From: a virus
Virus record (IMG/VR): IMGVR_UViG_3300023093_000003
Location: 1-54,581 of that record
Length of the DNA stretch: 54,581 nt
Reading direction: 5' to 3' (one strand)
Shown here piece after piece: positions 23,602 through 32,020 of this stretch. How positions within the stretch are numbered: position 1 is the stretch's first letter; every line of letters starts with the position of its first letter. The notes beneath the pieces are model-generated. The model had not been told where the DNA came from and did not search any database. It was given only the letters and a program-made list of their open reading frames with translations. A program made the translations under genes and the position numbers.

Positions 23602-26600
23602 CAGCGAATGATCCGCCGCGCCTTGGCATCCGCCACCGCAGAGACCGAGCGACCCTCGATGCTGCTGTCGAGCCGCTTCAGAGCCGCCTCGATACGTGGC
23701 ACGGCCGCCGCGTCGGCGCCGCGGAAGTCGTTGTGCATGATGACCCCGCTGCCGTTGCCGCCGTTATCGTTCCCGGGCCGGGTGATATCGACCATTTCAC
23801 CGCGCGAGGCACGGAAGGCGACGAGGTTGCGATCGATGCCCGACATGCCGCCAACCTTGAACGAGCCGCCAGTCGCGAAACCCTGAAGGCTCATCATGCC
23901 TTCGGGGTTCATGCTACCGCCCCAACCTTCGGTCCTCATGCTGATGCCCGAAAGATCGACGTTCGGGTTCTTGATCCCGCCGCCGCCGAAGGCGCTGCCA
24001 ATGCCGCCAATTAGCGAACCGAGAAGGCCGCCCAAGCCCCCGCCGCCGCCAGATCCTGACCCGATACCCGAGAAAAGCTTGAAGATCAGGTCAGACAGCG
24101 AGTTAATCGCCTGCTCCATCCCCTTGGCGACACGATCTTTCCACCAGTTCTTGAACCAGTCGCCCAGATTGCCGTCGAGCGCCGCACGGAAGCCGCCGCG
24201 GATCGTGTCTCGCCAAATCCCCTGCTGCGTTGCCTGCTGCATCTGCAGGGCCTCGGTCGCGGCCTTTGCGTCGGCTTCTGCCTTGTCCATCGGCGCTTGG
24301 CCGTTGGCGCCGGCCTGCAACTCCTGCGACCGACGCTCAATATCGAGCTTGCGCTCCATCGCTTGGACTTGAGCGTCTGTGTCGCCGCGAGCTTTGGCAA
24401 GGTCGATCTGTCGTTGCTGTTCAGCCTGCTCGGCCTCACGTTGGCGCGCGGCCGCGATAGCTCCATCCAGCCGCGTTTGCTCGGCCGTAGAGATGGCTGT
24501 CGCCTCGGCCAAATCCTTGCCGTTCTTGCGCCAGAACACAATGCGCTCTTGTAGATATTCCTGCTTTTTCAAGCTCTCTTCGAGCTTGCCGTTGCCCGCA
24601 ATCTCCGCAACCTTGATATCGAAAGAGCGCTGATCATCCGCGATCTGGCGAGCGGTCTGGACCGCCCGAGCGTCAGTGATCAGCTTTATGTCGCGGTTCG
24701 CAGCAGCCGTGGCGTCAACCAACGACATCCCGGTGCGCTGATAGGCCTCGATCTGTTTCTCAAGCGCTAGGCGCGCCTCGATGGATCGCACAAGATCTTC
24801 GTCGCCCCGAAGGCGAGCCGCCTGCAACTGAGCTTGCATTTCGAGCTCGGCTCGGTTTGCAGCGTCATATTTGGTATTCCGGCCCTTCTTCTCTTTCTTT
24901 GGCTTCTCTAGATCGACGGTCCGTTTCGGCGAATCAACTACTACGGGCTTTGGTGCAGATGGCGCTTGCGGCTCCTTGGTAGGCGTAGCCGCTCCAAGGC
25001 CCAGCGTCTCCTTCATGGCCCCGTAGGTGTCGGCGATGAATTTCGCGGCTCCCTTGATCCAGTCAAGTAGCCAGCCGAACTTATCGACCAGCCAGCCCTT
25101 CACCCCCTCATACACCGCCTTCGCAGCCGCGACGACGCCAGGGAACGCAGATGCAATATAGTTGACCATGTTGGCGACGGCCGTGCTGAGCCAGTTGCCG
25201 ATCTCCGTGAATCCATCGGCCAGCCACTGCTTCGCAATCGTGTAGGCTTCCCTCAAAGGCGCACCGAGCCCCGGCCCCAGCGCATCGACGGCGTTAATCA
25301 CTGCATTGCAGGCAGCATCTACAATATCGCCGGCGTCGCCCCAGGCGGCCGAAAAGTCGCCGCGCAACAAGTCGCTGATGAGAGTGACCATGCCGCTCAC
25401 GACGTCCAGGAATCCGTTGATCAGCGCCACCGCTGCGCCAAGGACACTGACGATCACATCCCCAGCGCCCGCTACCGCGCCGGCCAGTAAAGTACCGATC
25501 ACGTCCGCCACGACAGCGACGGCACTCCCTAGCCAGGATAGAGCCGAACCGATCGGGCCGCTGGTGATCTTTGCGAAGATATCCTGCACCTTCTGCATCA
25601 TCGCCTCCAGCGGAGGACCGAGCGTGGTGGTTAGTTTGTTCCAGATCTGCTCCAAAACCGGAATCAAGCTGTCTTTGAACAGCAGGAATGCTGTGATTGC
25701 CCAGCCGATCGGGCCGGCGATCTTCAAGAAGGCTTGACCGATTGAACCCAGCACAAAGCGCAGAGCCGAAGTGCCGGCGAAGTCGATGAATAGCTTCAGC
25801 AGTGTGTCGAGCGGCGCGAACACAAAAGAAATGGCGCGCCCGATAAGGCCGAAACCGGCGGCGAAGCGCACCGCGATGAACGTGCCTACGGTGCCAAGGA
25901 GGAAGACCAAGGGACCAAGAAGAGCGGAGAGGCCCGCAAAGGCGGCGCCGACCTTTAGCACCCAAGGCGGCGCGCCCGCGATTGATTCCAGCAAAGATGC
26001 AAAGGCATTCTTAATTGATGTAATTATCTCGAGCAGGCCGGTCTCACCGATCGCGATTTTCACGCTTTCCCACGCGACCGCGATACGATTGGCTGCCGCA
26101 ACGTCGCCTTCCATGCGCTTGGCGATTTTACCGCCAACGTCGCCCTTCTCGATTGTCGCCTGTAGATTCTCAAAACCTTGACGTCCCTGCTCCATCAGGC
26201 CGATCGCGGTACGCGCGGCGTCAGAGCCGAAGATGGTCTTTAGCGCATCCGTCTTAGAAACGTCGGACAGGTCGCCTAGCTTGTCGCGGAGGATTTGGGC
26301 CTGCACCGCGAGCGGCTTCATGCGACCGCGCGCATCGAAGAACGAAATTCCGAGTTTATTCATCGCGTATTTGGCATCGTCGCTGTTGCCAACTAGCGAC
26401 TGGATATATGTCTTGAATGACGTTCCAGCGTCCGAGCCGCTACTGAACTGCGAGCTGGTAGCAGCGACAGCCGTGGCGAAATCTTTGAAACTAATCCCAG
26501 CAGAAGCGGCAACGCCGCCGCCTTGAGATACTGCGAGCTGGAAATCCTGAAATCCGAACTTGCTCGCGTCGAGGGCGCCGACGACGTTTTTGACAACGTC

Positions 26601-27116
26601 AGGGAGATCGGCGGCAGTCTTATGGAACTGCCCGAACACGTCGGTCACCAGCGATGCTGAGACCGACGTATCGACCATGCCAGCCGCCGCGAGATCGAGC
26701 GTCGCCTTGAGCCCGCCGCCAAGAATGTCGGTCGTGCTGACGCCGGCTAGGCCAAGCGCTTCAATGCCTGACGCAGCCTCGGTCGCACCTTTGCCGACCG
26801 CCGGGCCGAGGCTGCGCGCCTGATCCGACAAATCCTTCAACTGCTTGCCCGTGACGCCATCGAGCGCAGCTTCCACGCGATTCATTTGCGCTTCGAAGGC
26901 GCCGGCGCCTTGATCGACCGCGCGCACCATGCCCGCAAAAGGCAGAGTGATTCCGGCGGTGATACCAGCGCCGATGATGCGGAGACGATTCTCCACATCG
27001 GCGAACTTGTCCATCAGCCGGCCAAGTGCGCCCTCAACGCCCTTTTCCTTGGCATCGAAATCACTGGTGTCTGCGCCGAATACGATCCGGGCTGCGCCAA
27101 CCACTGCACTATTCAT
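23601..27116 (-). CDS. Tape measure protein
   Basis: 1171 residues, the longest gene. N-terminal helical region, then the phage-tail tape-measure core (about 85-330: AASGIEALGLAGVSTTDILG, GGVAASAGISFKDFATAVAA), several hydrophobic stretches (380-620), and long charged coiled coils (740-960) before a Gly-rich C-terminus. Sets tail length and is threaded through the tube during DNA injection. Start ATG 27116 has GGAGG 7 bases upstream. Confidence 0.95.
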   Translation of the reverse strand: MNSAVVGAARIVFGADTSDFDAKEKGVEGALGRLMDKFADVENRLRIIGAGITAGITLPFAGMVRAVDQGAGAFEAQMNRVEAALDGVTGKQLKDLSDQARSLGPAVGKGATEAASGIEALGLAGVSTTDILGGGLKATLDLAAAGMVDTSVSASLVTDVFGQFHKTAADLPDVVKNVVGALDASKFGFQDFQLAVSQGGGVAASAGISFKDFATAVAATSSQFSSGSDAGTSFKTYIQSLVGNSDDAKYAMNKLGISFFDARGRMKPLAVQAQILRDKLGDLSDVSKTDALKTIFGSDAARTAIGLMEQGRQGFENLQATIEKGDVGGKIAKRMEGDVAAANRIAVAWESVKIAIGETGLLEIITSIKNAFASLLESIAGAPPWVLKVGAAFAGLSALLGPLVFLLGTVGTFIAVRFAAGFGLIGRAISFVFAPLDTLLKLFIDFAGTSALRFVLGSIGQAFLKIAGPIGWAITAFLLFKDSLIPVLEQIWNKLTTTLGPPLEAMMQKVQDIFAKITSGPIGSALSWLGSAVAVVADVIGTLLAGAVAGAGDVIVSVLGAAVALINGFLDVVSGMVTLISDLLRGDFSAAWGDAGDIVDAACNAVINAVDALGPGLGAPLREAYTIAKQWLADGFTEIGNWLSTAVANMVNYIASAFPGVVAAAKAVYEGVKGWLVDKFGWLLDWIKGAAKFIADTYGAMKETLGLGAATPTKEPQAPSAPKPVVVDSPKRTVDLEKPKKEKKGRNTKYDAANRAELEMQAQLQAARLRGDEDLVRSIEARLALEKQIEAYQRTGMSLVDATAAANRDIKLITDARAVQTARQIADDQRSFDIKVAEIAGNGKLEESLKKQEYLQERIVFWRKNGKDLAEATAISTAEQTRLDGAIAAARQREAEQAEQQRQIDLAKARGDTDAQVQAMERKLDIERRSQELQAGANGQAPMDKAEADAKAATEALQMQQATQQGIWRDTIRGGFRAALDGNLGDWFKNWWKDRVAKGMEQAINSLSDLIFKLFSGIGSGSGGGGGLGGLLGSLIGGIGSAFGGGGIKNPNVDLSGISMRTEGWGGSMNPEGMMSLQGFATGGSFKVGGMSGIDRNLVAFRASRGEMVDITRPGNDNGGNGSGVIMHNDFRGADAAAVPRIEAALKRLDSSIEGRSVSAVADAKARRIIR

Positions 27117-27131
27117 GTGGCGCCTCCATGC

Positions 27132-27153
27132 AAAAAGCCCCGCCGAAGCAGGG
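27132..27153 (-). terminator. Rho-independent terminator with UUCG tetraloop
   Basis: On the minus strand CCCTGC-TTCG-GCGGGG forms a six-pair stem (one G-T pair) with the very stable UUCG loop, followed by CTTTTTG. It lies between the DUF3862 gene and the tape measure, 15 bases before the tape-measure start, so it would limit readthrough into the tail genes unless an antiterminator acts. Confidence 0.7.
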
Positions 27154-27176
27154 TGTATTGTTTTAGATCGGAAAGA

Positions 27177-27203
27177 GCAGGGCGGCTTGTTCTGCCGCCC
27201 TGC
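27177..27203 (-). terminator. Ten-pair hairpin after the DUF3862 gene
   Basis: gcagggcggc (27177-27186) and gccgccctgc (27194-27203) form a perfect 10-bp stem with a 7-base loop. It starts 10 bases beyond the stop of the leftward gene at 27213. The short TCTTTCC tail on the minus strand makes it a weak or assisted terminator, in tandem with the next one. Confidence 0.6.
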
Positions 27204-27212
27204 GGCGGTCAG

Positions 27213-27710
27213 CTACCGCAGGCCGAACTGCGCCTTGGTGACCATCCGCCCGTTCTGGAACATGGCATTCATATTGCTGCCATCAGCATTCTTCCAAGCC
27301 ACCATGACCGTTTGGTAGCCGGCGAGGTCGGAGCTGGACATTTCCTCGCCCTCGAAGCCGACGATTTTGGCGGCCTGCTTGTAAGACATTCCCGTGCGAA
27401 GCTGCTCGTATTCAGCAGCGGTCACCGTGTCATCGACTTCTGCGGTCTCTGGCTCGGCGGCATCAGCCGTCGCTGAGACTGACTGCGCCGACGGCGCTTG
27501 GCCGATGCGCGGCGAGGGGCCGTGCCTTCCCGTACCGAAAAAGGCGAGCAGCGTGAAAATCAGCCACGCAAAGCTGACCACTCTTGCTCGTGTCGAGTAC
27601 CCCTCGCGCAGCGTGAACCAAGCGAAGATGACTGGGATCAGAAGTATGCCGATCCCGAGCCCTAGGCCAACGCGGCGTGTCGACTGTTCTGCGTTTGCGG
27701 ACGTAGCCAT
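27213..27710 (-). CDS. Membrane protein with DUF3862/SmpA-like domain (moron candidate)
   Basis: 165 residues. Two hydrophobic segments at about 14-33 and 43-60, a disordered linker, then residues 98-165 with the BLIP/SmpA-like pattern EYEQLRTGMSYKQAAKIVGF, GEEMSSSDL and SNMNAMFQNGRMVTKAQFGL (DUF3862). Such domains occur in envelope proteins of bacteria, not in tails. It lies between tail chaperone and tape measure and has two hairpins behind it, so it is probably a moron acting at the cell envelope. Confidence 0.78.
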   Translation of the reverse strand: MATSANAEQSTRRVGLGLGIGILLIPVIFAWFTLREGYSTRARVVSFAWLIFTLLAFFGTGRHGPSPRIGQAPSAQSVSATADAAEPETAEVDDTVTAAEYEQLRTGMSYKQAAKIVGFEGEEMSSSDLAGYQTVMVAWKNADGSNMNAMFQNGRMVTKAQFGLR

Positions 27711-27715
27711 AGAAT

Positions 27716-27736
27716 CTCCCCTGTTCCCAGGGGAGA
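27716..27736 (-). promoter_or_regulatory. Hairpin covering the ribosome site of the DUF3862 gene
   Basis: tctccctg (27716-27723) pairs with caggggaga (27728-27736, one bulged G) around a 4-base loop. On the minus strand the 3' arm contains GGGAGA, the likely Shine-Dalgarno for ATG 27710. Folding would hide it and may reduce translation from a long readthrough transcript, or the hairpin may end the upstream transcript. Confidence 0.5.
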
Positions 27737-27741
27737 CTGCC

Positions 27742-27939
27742 TCATGCTGAGCCTGCCGTCGAGCCTGCCCATGCTTCCGCGACCGACAGCATCTTCCTCC
27801 AGTCCGTCGGCTTCGATTTGAGGGGCTTCTTGCGCGAGAGAAGTTCGTCGAGCCTGGGCGGCTTTTTCACCCGGCCAAGCACTGCGGTGAGATAGGCAAC
27901 TTCGATGCGGCGGTCGTGCTCGGCCTTTGCCGCTTCCAC
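27742..27939 (-). CDS. Tail assembly chaperone, second (T-like) frame
   Basis: 65 residues from GTG 27939. The frame stays open upstream to a stop near 28082, overlapping the end of the previous gene (stop 28029) in the -1 frame. This upstream stretch reads as sensible protein (EKALKSWLELGLGTDPAAFF). This matches the lambda G/GT arrangement, where a -1 ribosomal shift makes a longer fusion. No canonical slippery heptamer is visible, so independent initiation at GTG is possible. Confidence 0.65.
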   Translation of the reverse strand: MEAAKAEHDRRIEVAYLTAVLGRVKKPPRLDELLSRKKPLKSKPTDWRKMLSVAEAWAGSTAGSA

Positions 27940-28028
27940 TCGCCCGGCGATTGCGAGATCGAGGAGGCGAGGGGTAAGCCGGAAGAAAGCTGCGGGGTCC
28001 GTGCCGAGCCCGAGTTCCAGCCAGCTTT

Positions 28029-28394
28029 TTAGGGCCTTTTCGATGTCCCAGCCGGCTTCTTCGCCGGCGTCTTGGGAGGGTTATCGGTGCCCTTGGCCGC
28101 CTCCGGGAATGCAGCGGTCAGCGCCTCAGCGAGCAGCTCAGCAGCGCGCTGCGGGCCAATCTCGCCAATGATGCGCCCTGCTTCGAGGTCGGTCATCGTG
28201 CCATGTTTGGCCTCGAGGCCGATGCGGAAGACGGATCGGATCGTCGGCGCGCTACCCGCGAGTTTCTCCCCGATCTGATCGATGCCGATGCCGAGTTCGG
28301 AATCGATCGAGCATATCGCGTTGAAATCCATCACCAGCGTGAACGGAGTCTCGAAGGCGGTGAAGGCCACCTCGCCCTTCATACGGTTCGCCAT
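28029..28394 (-). CDS. Tail assembly chaperone (GTA gp10 / G-like)
   Basis: 121 residues. Pattern MKGEVAFTAFETPFTLVMDF, NAICSIDSELG and an acidic helical end is that of the GTA-gp10 family tail chaperones that follow the tail tube gene and bind the tape measure. Ends in a Lys/Pro-rich tail over which the second frame opens. Confidence 0.82.
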   Translation of the reverse strand: MANRMKGEVAFTAFETPFTLVMDFNAICSIDSELGIGIDQIGEKLAGSAPTIRSVFRIGLEAKHGTMTDLEAGRIIGEIGPQRAAELLAEALTAAFPEAAKGTDNPPKTPAKKPAGTSKRP

Positions 28395-28396
28395 AA

Positions 28397-28825
28397 TCAG
28401 GCGGCCGGCGTCAGAACGGGCTTGCCGCTGATCTTGAAGGTTGCCGAGCCGGTCATTTTGTCATCCATCGGCGTCGCATGGCCGTGCTTGGTGGCGAAGC
28501 CGGTGAAGTCGAGCTTCGCGCCGTTCGGGAACACGATTCGCCATGTCTCCACGGTGTTCGTGGCAAGGTGGGTCGCGATGACCAGGTCATCCGCCAAGCC
28601 GGGCACGAGATTGTAGGTCACGGAGACCTCGCCAGCATCGGCGAGGCCGGGCTTGAACTCGCGATAGCGATCGGGGCTGCCGAAGTGCGTGAAATCGACC
28701 GAATCGCGCGAAAGCTCGGGCGAGCTCAAATCGGTCACCTCGGCGAGCGCCGTATAGGTGTTGCTGACGACCTTGCCGAAGGTGGTGGCGAAACCGATGT
28801 CGGTCGCCGCTACTGTTGCTGCCAT
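28397..28825 (-). CDS. Major tail tube protein
   Basis: 142 residues. Typical short siphophage tube protein: TALAEVTDLSSPELSRDSVD, FTHFGSPDRYREFKPGLADA, GEVSVTYNLVPG, then a Phe-rich beta end (WRIVFPNGAKLDFTGFATKH). Polymerises as hexamer rings to form the tail. A GGAGG site precedes the start. Confidence 0.9.
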   Translation of the reverse strand: MAATVAATDIGFATTFGKVVSNTYTALAEVTDLSSPELSRDSVDFTHFGSPDRYREFKPGLADAGEVSVTYNLVPGLADDLVIATHLATNTVETWRIVFPNGAKLDFTGFATKHGHATPMDDKMTGSATFKISGKPVLTPAA

Positions 28826-28860
28826 TGTTTCCTCCTATGCGGCCACGCTTCGGCCGGGGT

Positions 28861-29055
28861 TCACTTGTCGGTGTTGTCGGCTTCTGTGCTCGACGACTGA
28901 GCATCGGCCGCAGGCGAGATCTCGACTGCGAGGCCGAGGTCACAGAGTTCTCTGCCGCGGTCAGCGGTGACGGTCAGCTTCGCCCCGGCTTCGACGCGCT
29001 GGTCGTCTTCAGGCTTGGTCAGATCGTCGAAAGTGGTGGTGATCTCGATACGCAT
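28861..29055 (-). CDS. Small acidic structural-region protein
   Basis: 64 residues between tail terminator and tail tube genes. Starts MRIEITTTFDDLTKPEDDQR; the beta-rich body with VEAGAKLTVTADRG is like small DUF7210-type phage proteins in the same place. Acidic Ser-rich tail. Role unknown. Confidence 0.65.
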   Translation of the reverse strand: MRIEITTTFDDLTKPEDDQRVEAGAKLTVTADRGRELCDLGLAVEISPAADAQSSSTEADNTDK

Positions 29056-29061
29056 TTTGAC

Positions 29062-29493
29062 TCACTCCGTGATGGCGCGCGCGTGCCAGACGAGCGCGTC
29101 GAGACTTGTTCTATGGACCGGGCCACCGGCATCACTTCCGCCCAGCGTACTGGGCAGGGTGTCCGTGTCGCTGCGCCGAGCCATGATGAAGGTTCGCATT
29201 CGGAAGCCGCCAACGGTCTCGCGCCAGCCGGTGAGGACTCCGTTCTCTCCGCCCACGAGGTCAGCGAGGTCTTTGGCTTCCTTGAAAGTTCGGCCCCAGT
29301 GCTCGATTTGCACGCGCGATCGCGACCATCCGTCTGGCCCGGCGTATGTCATTCCGGGCACGCCGCTCGCCAATTCCAGAACGATTGCTGGCAAAGGCTT
29401 GCCTTGTGGCCGAATTCCCCAATCGACCCGAGTGCCGACGATTGCAGCCACGGACGCCGTGCCCAACAGCTTAGCGCGCAGCACCTCTTCCAT
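29062..29493 (-). CDS. Tail terminator protein (DUF3168-like)
   Basis: 143 residues. Begins MEEVLRAKLLGTASVAAIVG and has RVQIEHWGRTFKEAKDLADLV, the DUF3168/gpU pattern of proteins that cap the tail tube and join it to the head. Position directly after the gp10-like gene supports this. Confidence 0.82.
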   Translation of the reverse strand: MEEVLRAKLLGTASVAAIVGTRVDWGIRPQGKPLPAIVLELASGVPGMTYAGPDGWSRSRVQIEHWGRTFKEAKDLADLVGGENGVLTGWRETVGGFRMRTFIMARRSDTDTLPSTLGGSDAGGPVHRTSLDALVWHARAITE

Positions 29494-29496
29494 GTT

Positions 29497-29910
29497 TTAG
29501 CCCTTCGTCGCGGCGCTCAAGATCGCATCGACGCCATCCTGTTCGATCCCGGCCATCGCTTGCCGGACATTGGCGTCGAAGCCCGGCCGGATGAACGGGT
29601 GTGGGCTCTCGCGATAGTTGCCGAACTCTTCTTGGATGGCCTCGGGAAGAGGCCCAGGGCCGGCAAAGACCTCGATATCGGCGATCGGCTCGTTCACCGC
29701 CGCCTGGTGCGGCGACAATTGCGTGCTGACGGTGACGCTGTCCGCCATTCGACCGCTGCGGCGACGTGCGTGGCTGCGCATGTCGTCCGCCATCGGCTGC
29801 AGATGCTCTTCCATGATCGGCACCAGCGTTTCGCGGGTCAGGGCGGCGCCCATCGCCCGCACCTTGCGCTGGATCGCGTCGATGCCGGTCACTCGGATTG
29901 TTGGCCGCAT
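29497..29910 (-). CDS. HK97 gp10-like neck protein
   Basis: 137 residues from ATG 29910; an upstream extension lies in the adaptor gene. Pattern GIDAIQRKVRAMG...MADDMRSHARRRSGRMADSV and FGNYRESPHPFIRPGFDANV is that of HK97 gp10 family head-tail proteins. Likely the neck ring. Confidence 0.85.
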   Translation of the reverse strand: MRPTIRVTGIDAIQRKVRAMGAALTRETLVPIMEEHLQPMADDMRSHARRRSGRMADSVTVSTQLSPHQAAVNEPIADIEVFAGPGPLPEAIQEEFGNYRESPHPFIRPGFDANVRQAMAGIEQDGVDAILSAATKG

Positions 29911-30239
29911 CAGATGCTCCGAATTGCCGTGACGTCCATGCCCGCATTGAACTCTTTGGACGGGACGACTGAGACAATGTTCCAGAACGATCCGTCGAAA
30001 CTGATACGGTCGGTGACGGTCAAGGCAGCAGTCTTGCTGTTGCGGAGCACCTTGAACGTCGCGGCCACGCTGGCCTGCTCTTGGGCCGCCGCGCGCCGCT
30101 CCTGACCGGTGCCGAACGTAACCTCGGCCCATTCGACACAGTAGTCTGCGAAGCTGCCCGGCACCGTCGCCGTGCCATCGTCGACGTCCGCTCCGAGCCG
30201 CTGGAAGACGACCTTCCGGTTCCGCTTCCGGCTATCCAT
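29910..30239 (-). CDS. Head-tail adaptor (head closure) protein
   Basis: 109 residues. Ends with the phage head-tail joining pattern ALTVTDRISFDGSFWNIVSV and starts with a basic segment followed by RLGADVDDGTATVPGSFADY. Closes the portal channel after packaging. Confidence 0.83.
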   Translation of the reverse strand: MDSRKRNRKVVFQRLGADVDDGTATVPGSFADYCVEWAEVTFGTGQERRAAAQEQASVAATFKVLRNSKTAALTVTDRISFDGSFWNIVSVVPSKEFNAGMDVTAIRSI

Positions 30240-30703
30240 CAGCGCGCCTCGTCAAGCAGCGTGAGCGCACGGGCTTTCAGCCCAAGCCAATCCACGTCCC
30301 CAATAATTGGCCGCTCTCCGCCGCGCACCCAGCGCTGGACAGTCTGAACCATCATTTCCTCGCGCGCTGCTGCCGGCAGGTCGATCGGCTCCCCGTGTGC
30401 CAGTTTCCAGATCACGTTGTCGTGACCGAACCCGAACCAGTCGGCGCAGATCAGGTGCATCGCATCGTGCTCGCGACAAAACGCCAAGGTGTCGGAACCA
30501 TAGCCGCACCTCAGAGCCACCTCCCGGTAATCGTCCGTGTCGTGCGGCTGTGCGGCGTAGCTCGTGCCGTCTTGGTAGGCGGTGAACGCCCCTTCCGGGT
30601 AATAGGTGACGGTCGCGGTGCCGATCGGATCATGCGAGCGCCGGATCGCGATAGCGATGCAGGATGCGGATGATCGCGTCGTCGAGCGGATCGGCCGCGG
30701 CAT
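30239..30703 (-). CDS. Hypothetical neck-region protein
   Basis: 154 residues if it starts at ATG 30703, which overlaps the connector gene by 74 bp. No ATG, GTG or TTG occurs between there and the end of the overlap, so either this start or a rare ATC is used. Contains a conserved-looking FCREHDAMHLICADWFGFGH. The domain is not recognised. Its place between connector and adaptor suggests a structural or assembly role. Confidence 0.65.
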   Translation of the reverse strand: MPRPIRSTTRSSASCIAIAIRRSHDPIGTATVTYYPEGAFTAYQDGTSYAAQPHDTDDYREVALRCGYGSDTLAFCREHDAMHLICADWFGFGHDNVIWKLAHGEPIDLPAAAREEMMVQTVQRWVRGGERPIIGDVDWLGLKARALTLLDEAR

Positions 30704-30911
30704 CGTCGAACAAACTTCGCACCATCAACAGCGTCGCTGCTTTGACCAAGGGGGGGGCGTCGCCCTCCGTCCAAGGCGCGTCCGGTCGCTTGATATAGTC
30801 GAGCAGGATCTCGCTCGCGGCGTTCACCTTGAGCTGGATGTCGGCATCTTCATCGTCGCCGAGAACTCGGAGATGCCCCTTGGCCTCCTGCATCGTCACG
30901 AGCGCGGGCAT
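30630..30911 (-). CDS. Head-tail connector (gp6-like)
   Basis: 93 residues. LVTMQEAKGHLRVLGDDEDADI, QLKVNAASEILLDYI is the gp6/gp15 helical connector pattern of HK97-like phages. Forms the ring under the portal. Confidence 0.85.
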   Translation of the reverse strand: MPALVTMQEAKGHLRVLGDDEDADIQLKVNAASEILLDYIKRPDAPWTEGDAPPLVKAATLLMVRSLFDDAAADPLDDAIIRILHRYRDPALA

Positions 30912-32020
30912 CAGGCCACCTTATCCTTGCCGTCGCGGCCGCGCTTCACGGAAAGGCGCCAGCCGTCGCCAGCGTCCGGCTTCGCTTCGGTCTCCTTTTG
31001 CGCGATCCAGATCGAGCCCGCCCAGGTGACCGCATCGCCCTGCTCGTACTTCTGACCGTCGCGATAGACGCCGCGGTCAATCACAACCGGGAACGGCAGG
31101 TGATAGGCACGCTGCTCGCCGCCAGCGGTCATCGCAAACCGGATGGTGCGCCCATCGTCCAAGACGCTCGCCTCGAAGTCCTCGAGCTGGAAGGCGTCGC
31201 GCCCGTCGTTGCCGTCTTTCGGCACCGGGATCGCAGCGACCTTTTCCGTAATAGCTTTGTCGATAGCGGCCATGTCCGCATCCCTGCCGACCACCTCGCC
31301 GAGCGCGCGCGCCTCGCCGTTAGTGAGCGTGACAACGAGATTTCCGCCGCGATCGATCAGCGCGCCAGCGAGCCCGATGCCATCCTTCGGCGCCGGGATA
31401 GCCGAAACCGCCTTTGAAACGGCGTCGTCGACGAGCGGCCGGACGTCATCGAGCGTGACGCTGACACCATCCTTTGGCGGGGGTAGCGCGGCGACGTACT
31501 CGCGCACGATCGGGGCGAGCAGCGATCGCACCTCATCGGGGTCCGGCGCATAGGGCGCCGCATCCTTGCCGTCCTTGGGAACGGGCAGGGCTGCCACGGC
31601 ATCGGCCACGGCCGCCTTTATTGCCTCTGGGTCGGCGTCATGGCCGTCGCGCGGTGTCGGCAAGGCTGCGACCGCATCGGCAACCATGCTCTTGATCGTC
31701 TCCGGGTCCGCGTCGCGTCCGTCTTTCGGGGCAGGGAGCGCGGCTACTGCCTCGACGATCCACGCTTTGACGGCATCGGGGTCCACATCCTTGCCGTCCT
31801 TCGGCGCAGGCAGCGCCGCGACCGCATCGGCAACCATGCGCTCGATCAGCGCCGGATCAGCGTCCTTGCCTGGCTCACCCTTGTCAGGCGCACGACGTTC
31901 AAGCGCGTCGAGGCGGGCCTTAAGCTCGCCATTCTCGGCAATCAGCGGCGCCACGTGCTTCTGGAAATACTCGCGCACGACCAGCGCTGTCGCTTCGGCC
32001 AGCGCTTTCGTGTCAAGCAT
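30911..32020 (-). CDS. Repeat-rich structural protein with C-terminal carbohydrate-binding-like module
   Basis: 369 residues between portal and connector. Residues about 55-200 contain degenerate repeats of roughly 28 residues with core AALPAPKDGKDADP followed by an amphipathic helix. Further KDG motifs run to about 265. The last 95 residues (EQGDAVTWAGSIWIAQKETE) look like a chitin-binding-type module with the W-x-I-W pattern. The KDG/collagen-like loops suggest a trimeric stalk. It may decorate head or neck and bind surfaces. Confidence 0.75.
   Translation of the reverse strand: MLDTKALAEATALVVREYFQKHVAPLIAENGELKARLDALERRAPDKGEPGKDADPALIERMVADAVAALPAPKDGKDVDPDAVKAWIVEAVAALPAPKDGRDADPETIKSMVADAVAALPTPRDGHDADPEAIKAAVADAVAALPVPKDGKDAAPYAPDPDEVRSLLAPIVREYVAALPPPKDGVSVTLDDVRPLVDDAVSKAVSAIPAPKDGIGLAGALIDRGGNLVVTLTNGEARALGEVVGRDADMAAIDKAITEKVAAIPVPKDGNDGRDAFQLEDFEASVLDDGRTIRFAMTAGGEQRAYHLPFPVVIDRGVYRDGQKYEQGDAVTWAGSIWIAQKETEAKPDAGDGWRLSVKRGRDGKDKVA
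31540..31880 (-). repeat. Degenerate ~84-bp tandem repeats in the decoration-like gene
   Basis: At least four units encode VADAVAALPAPKDG-type segments about 28-29 codons apart. Units differ mostly at silent or conservative positions, which points to old duplication under selection. Confidence 0.7.

Noticed and set aside
28816-30105. 429-residue plus-strand frame
   Set aside because: Antisense to four clear head-tail genes; no coupling or ribosome site.
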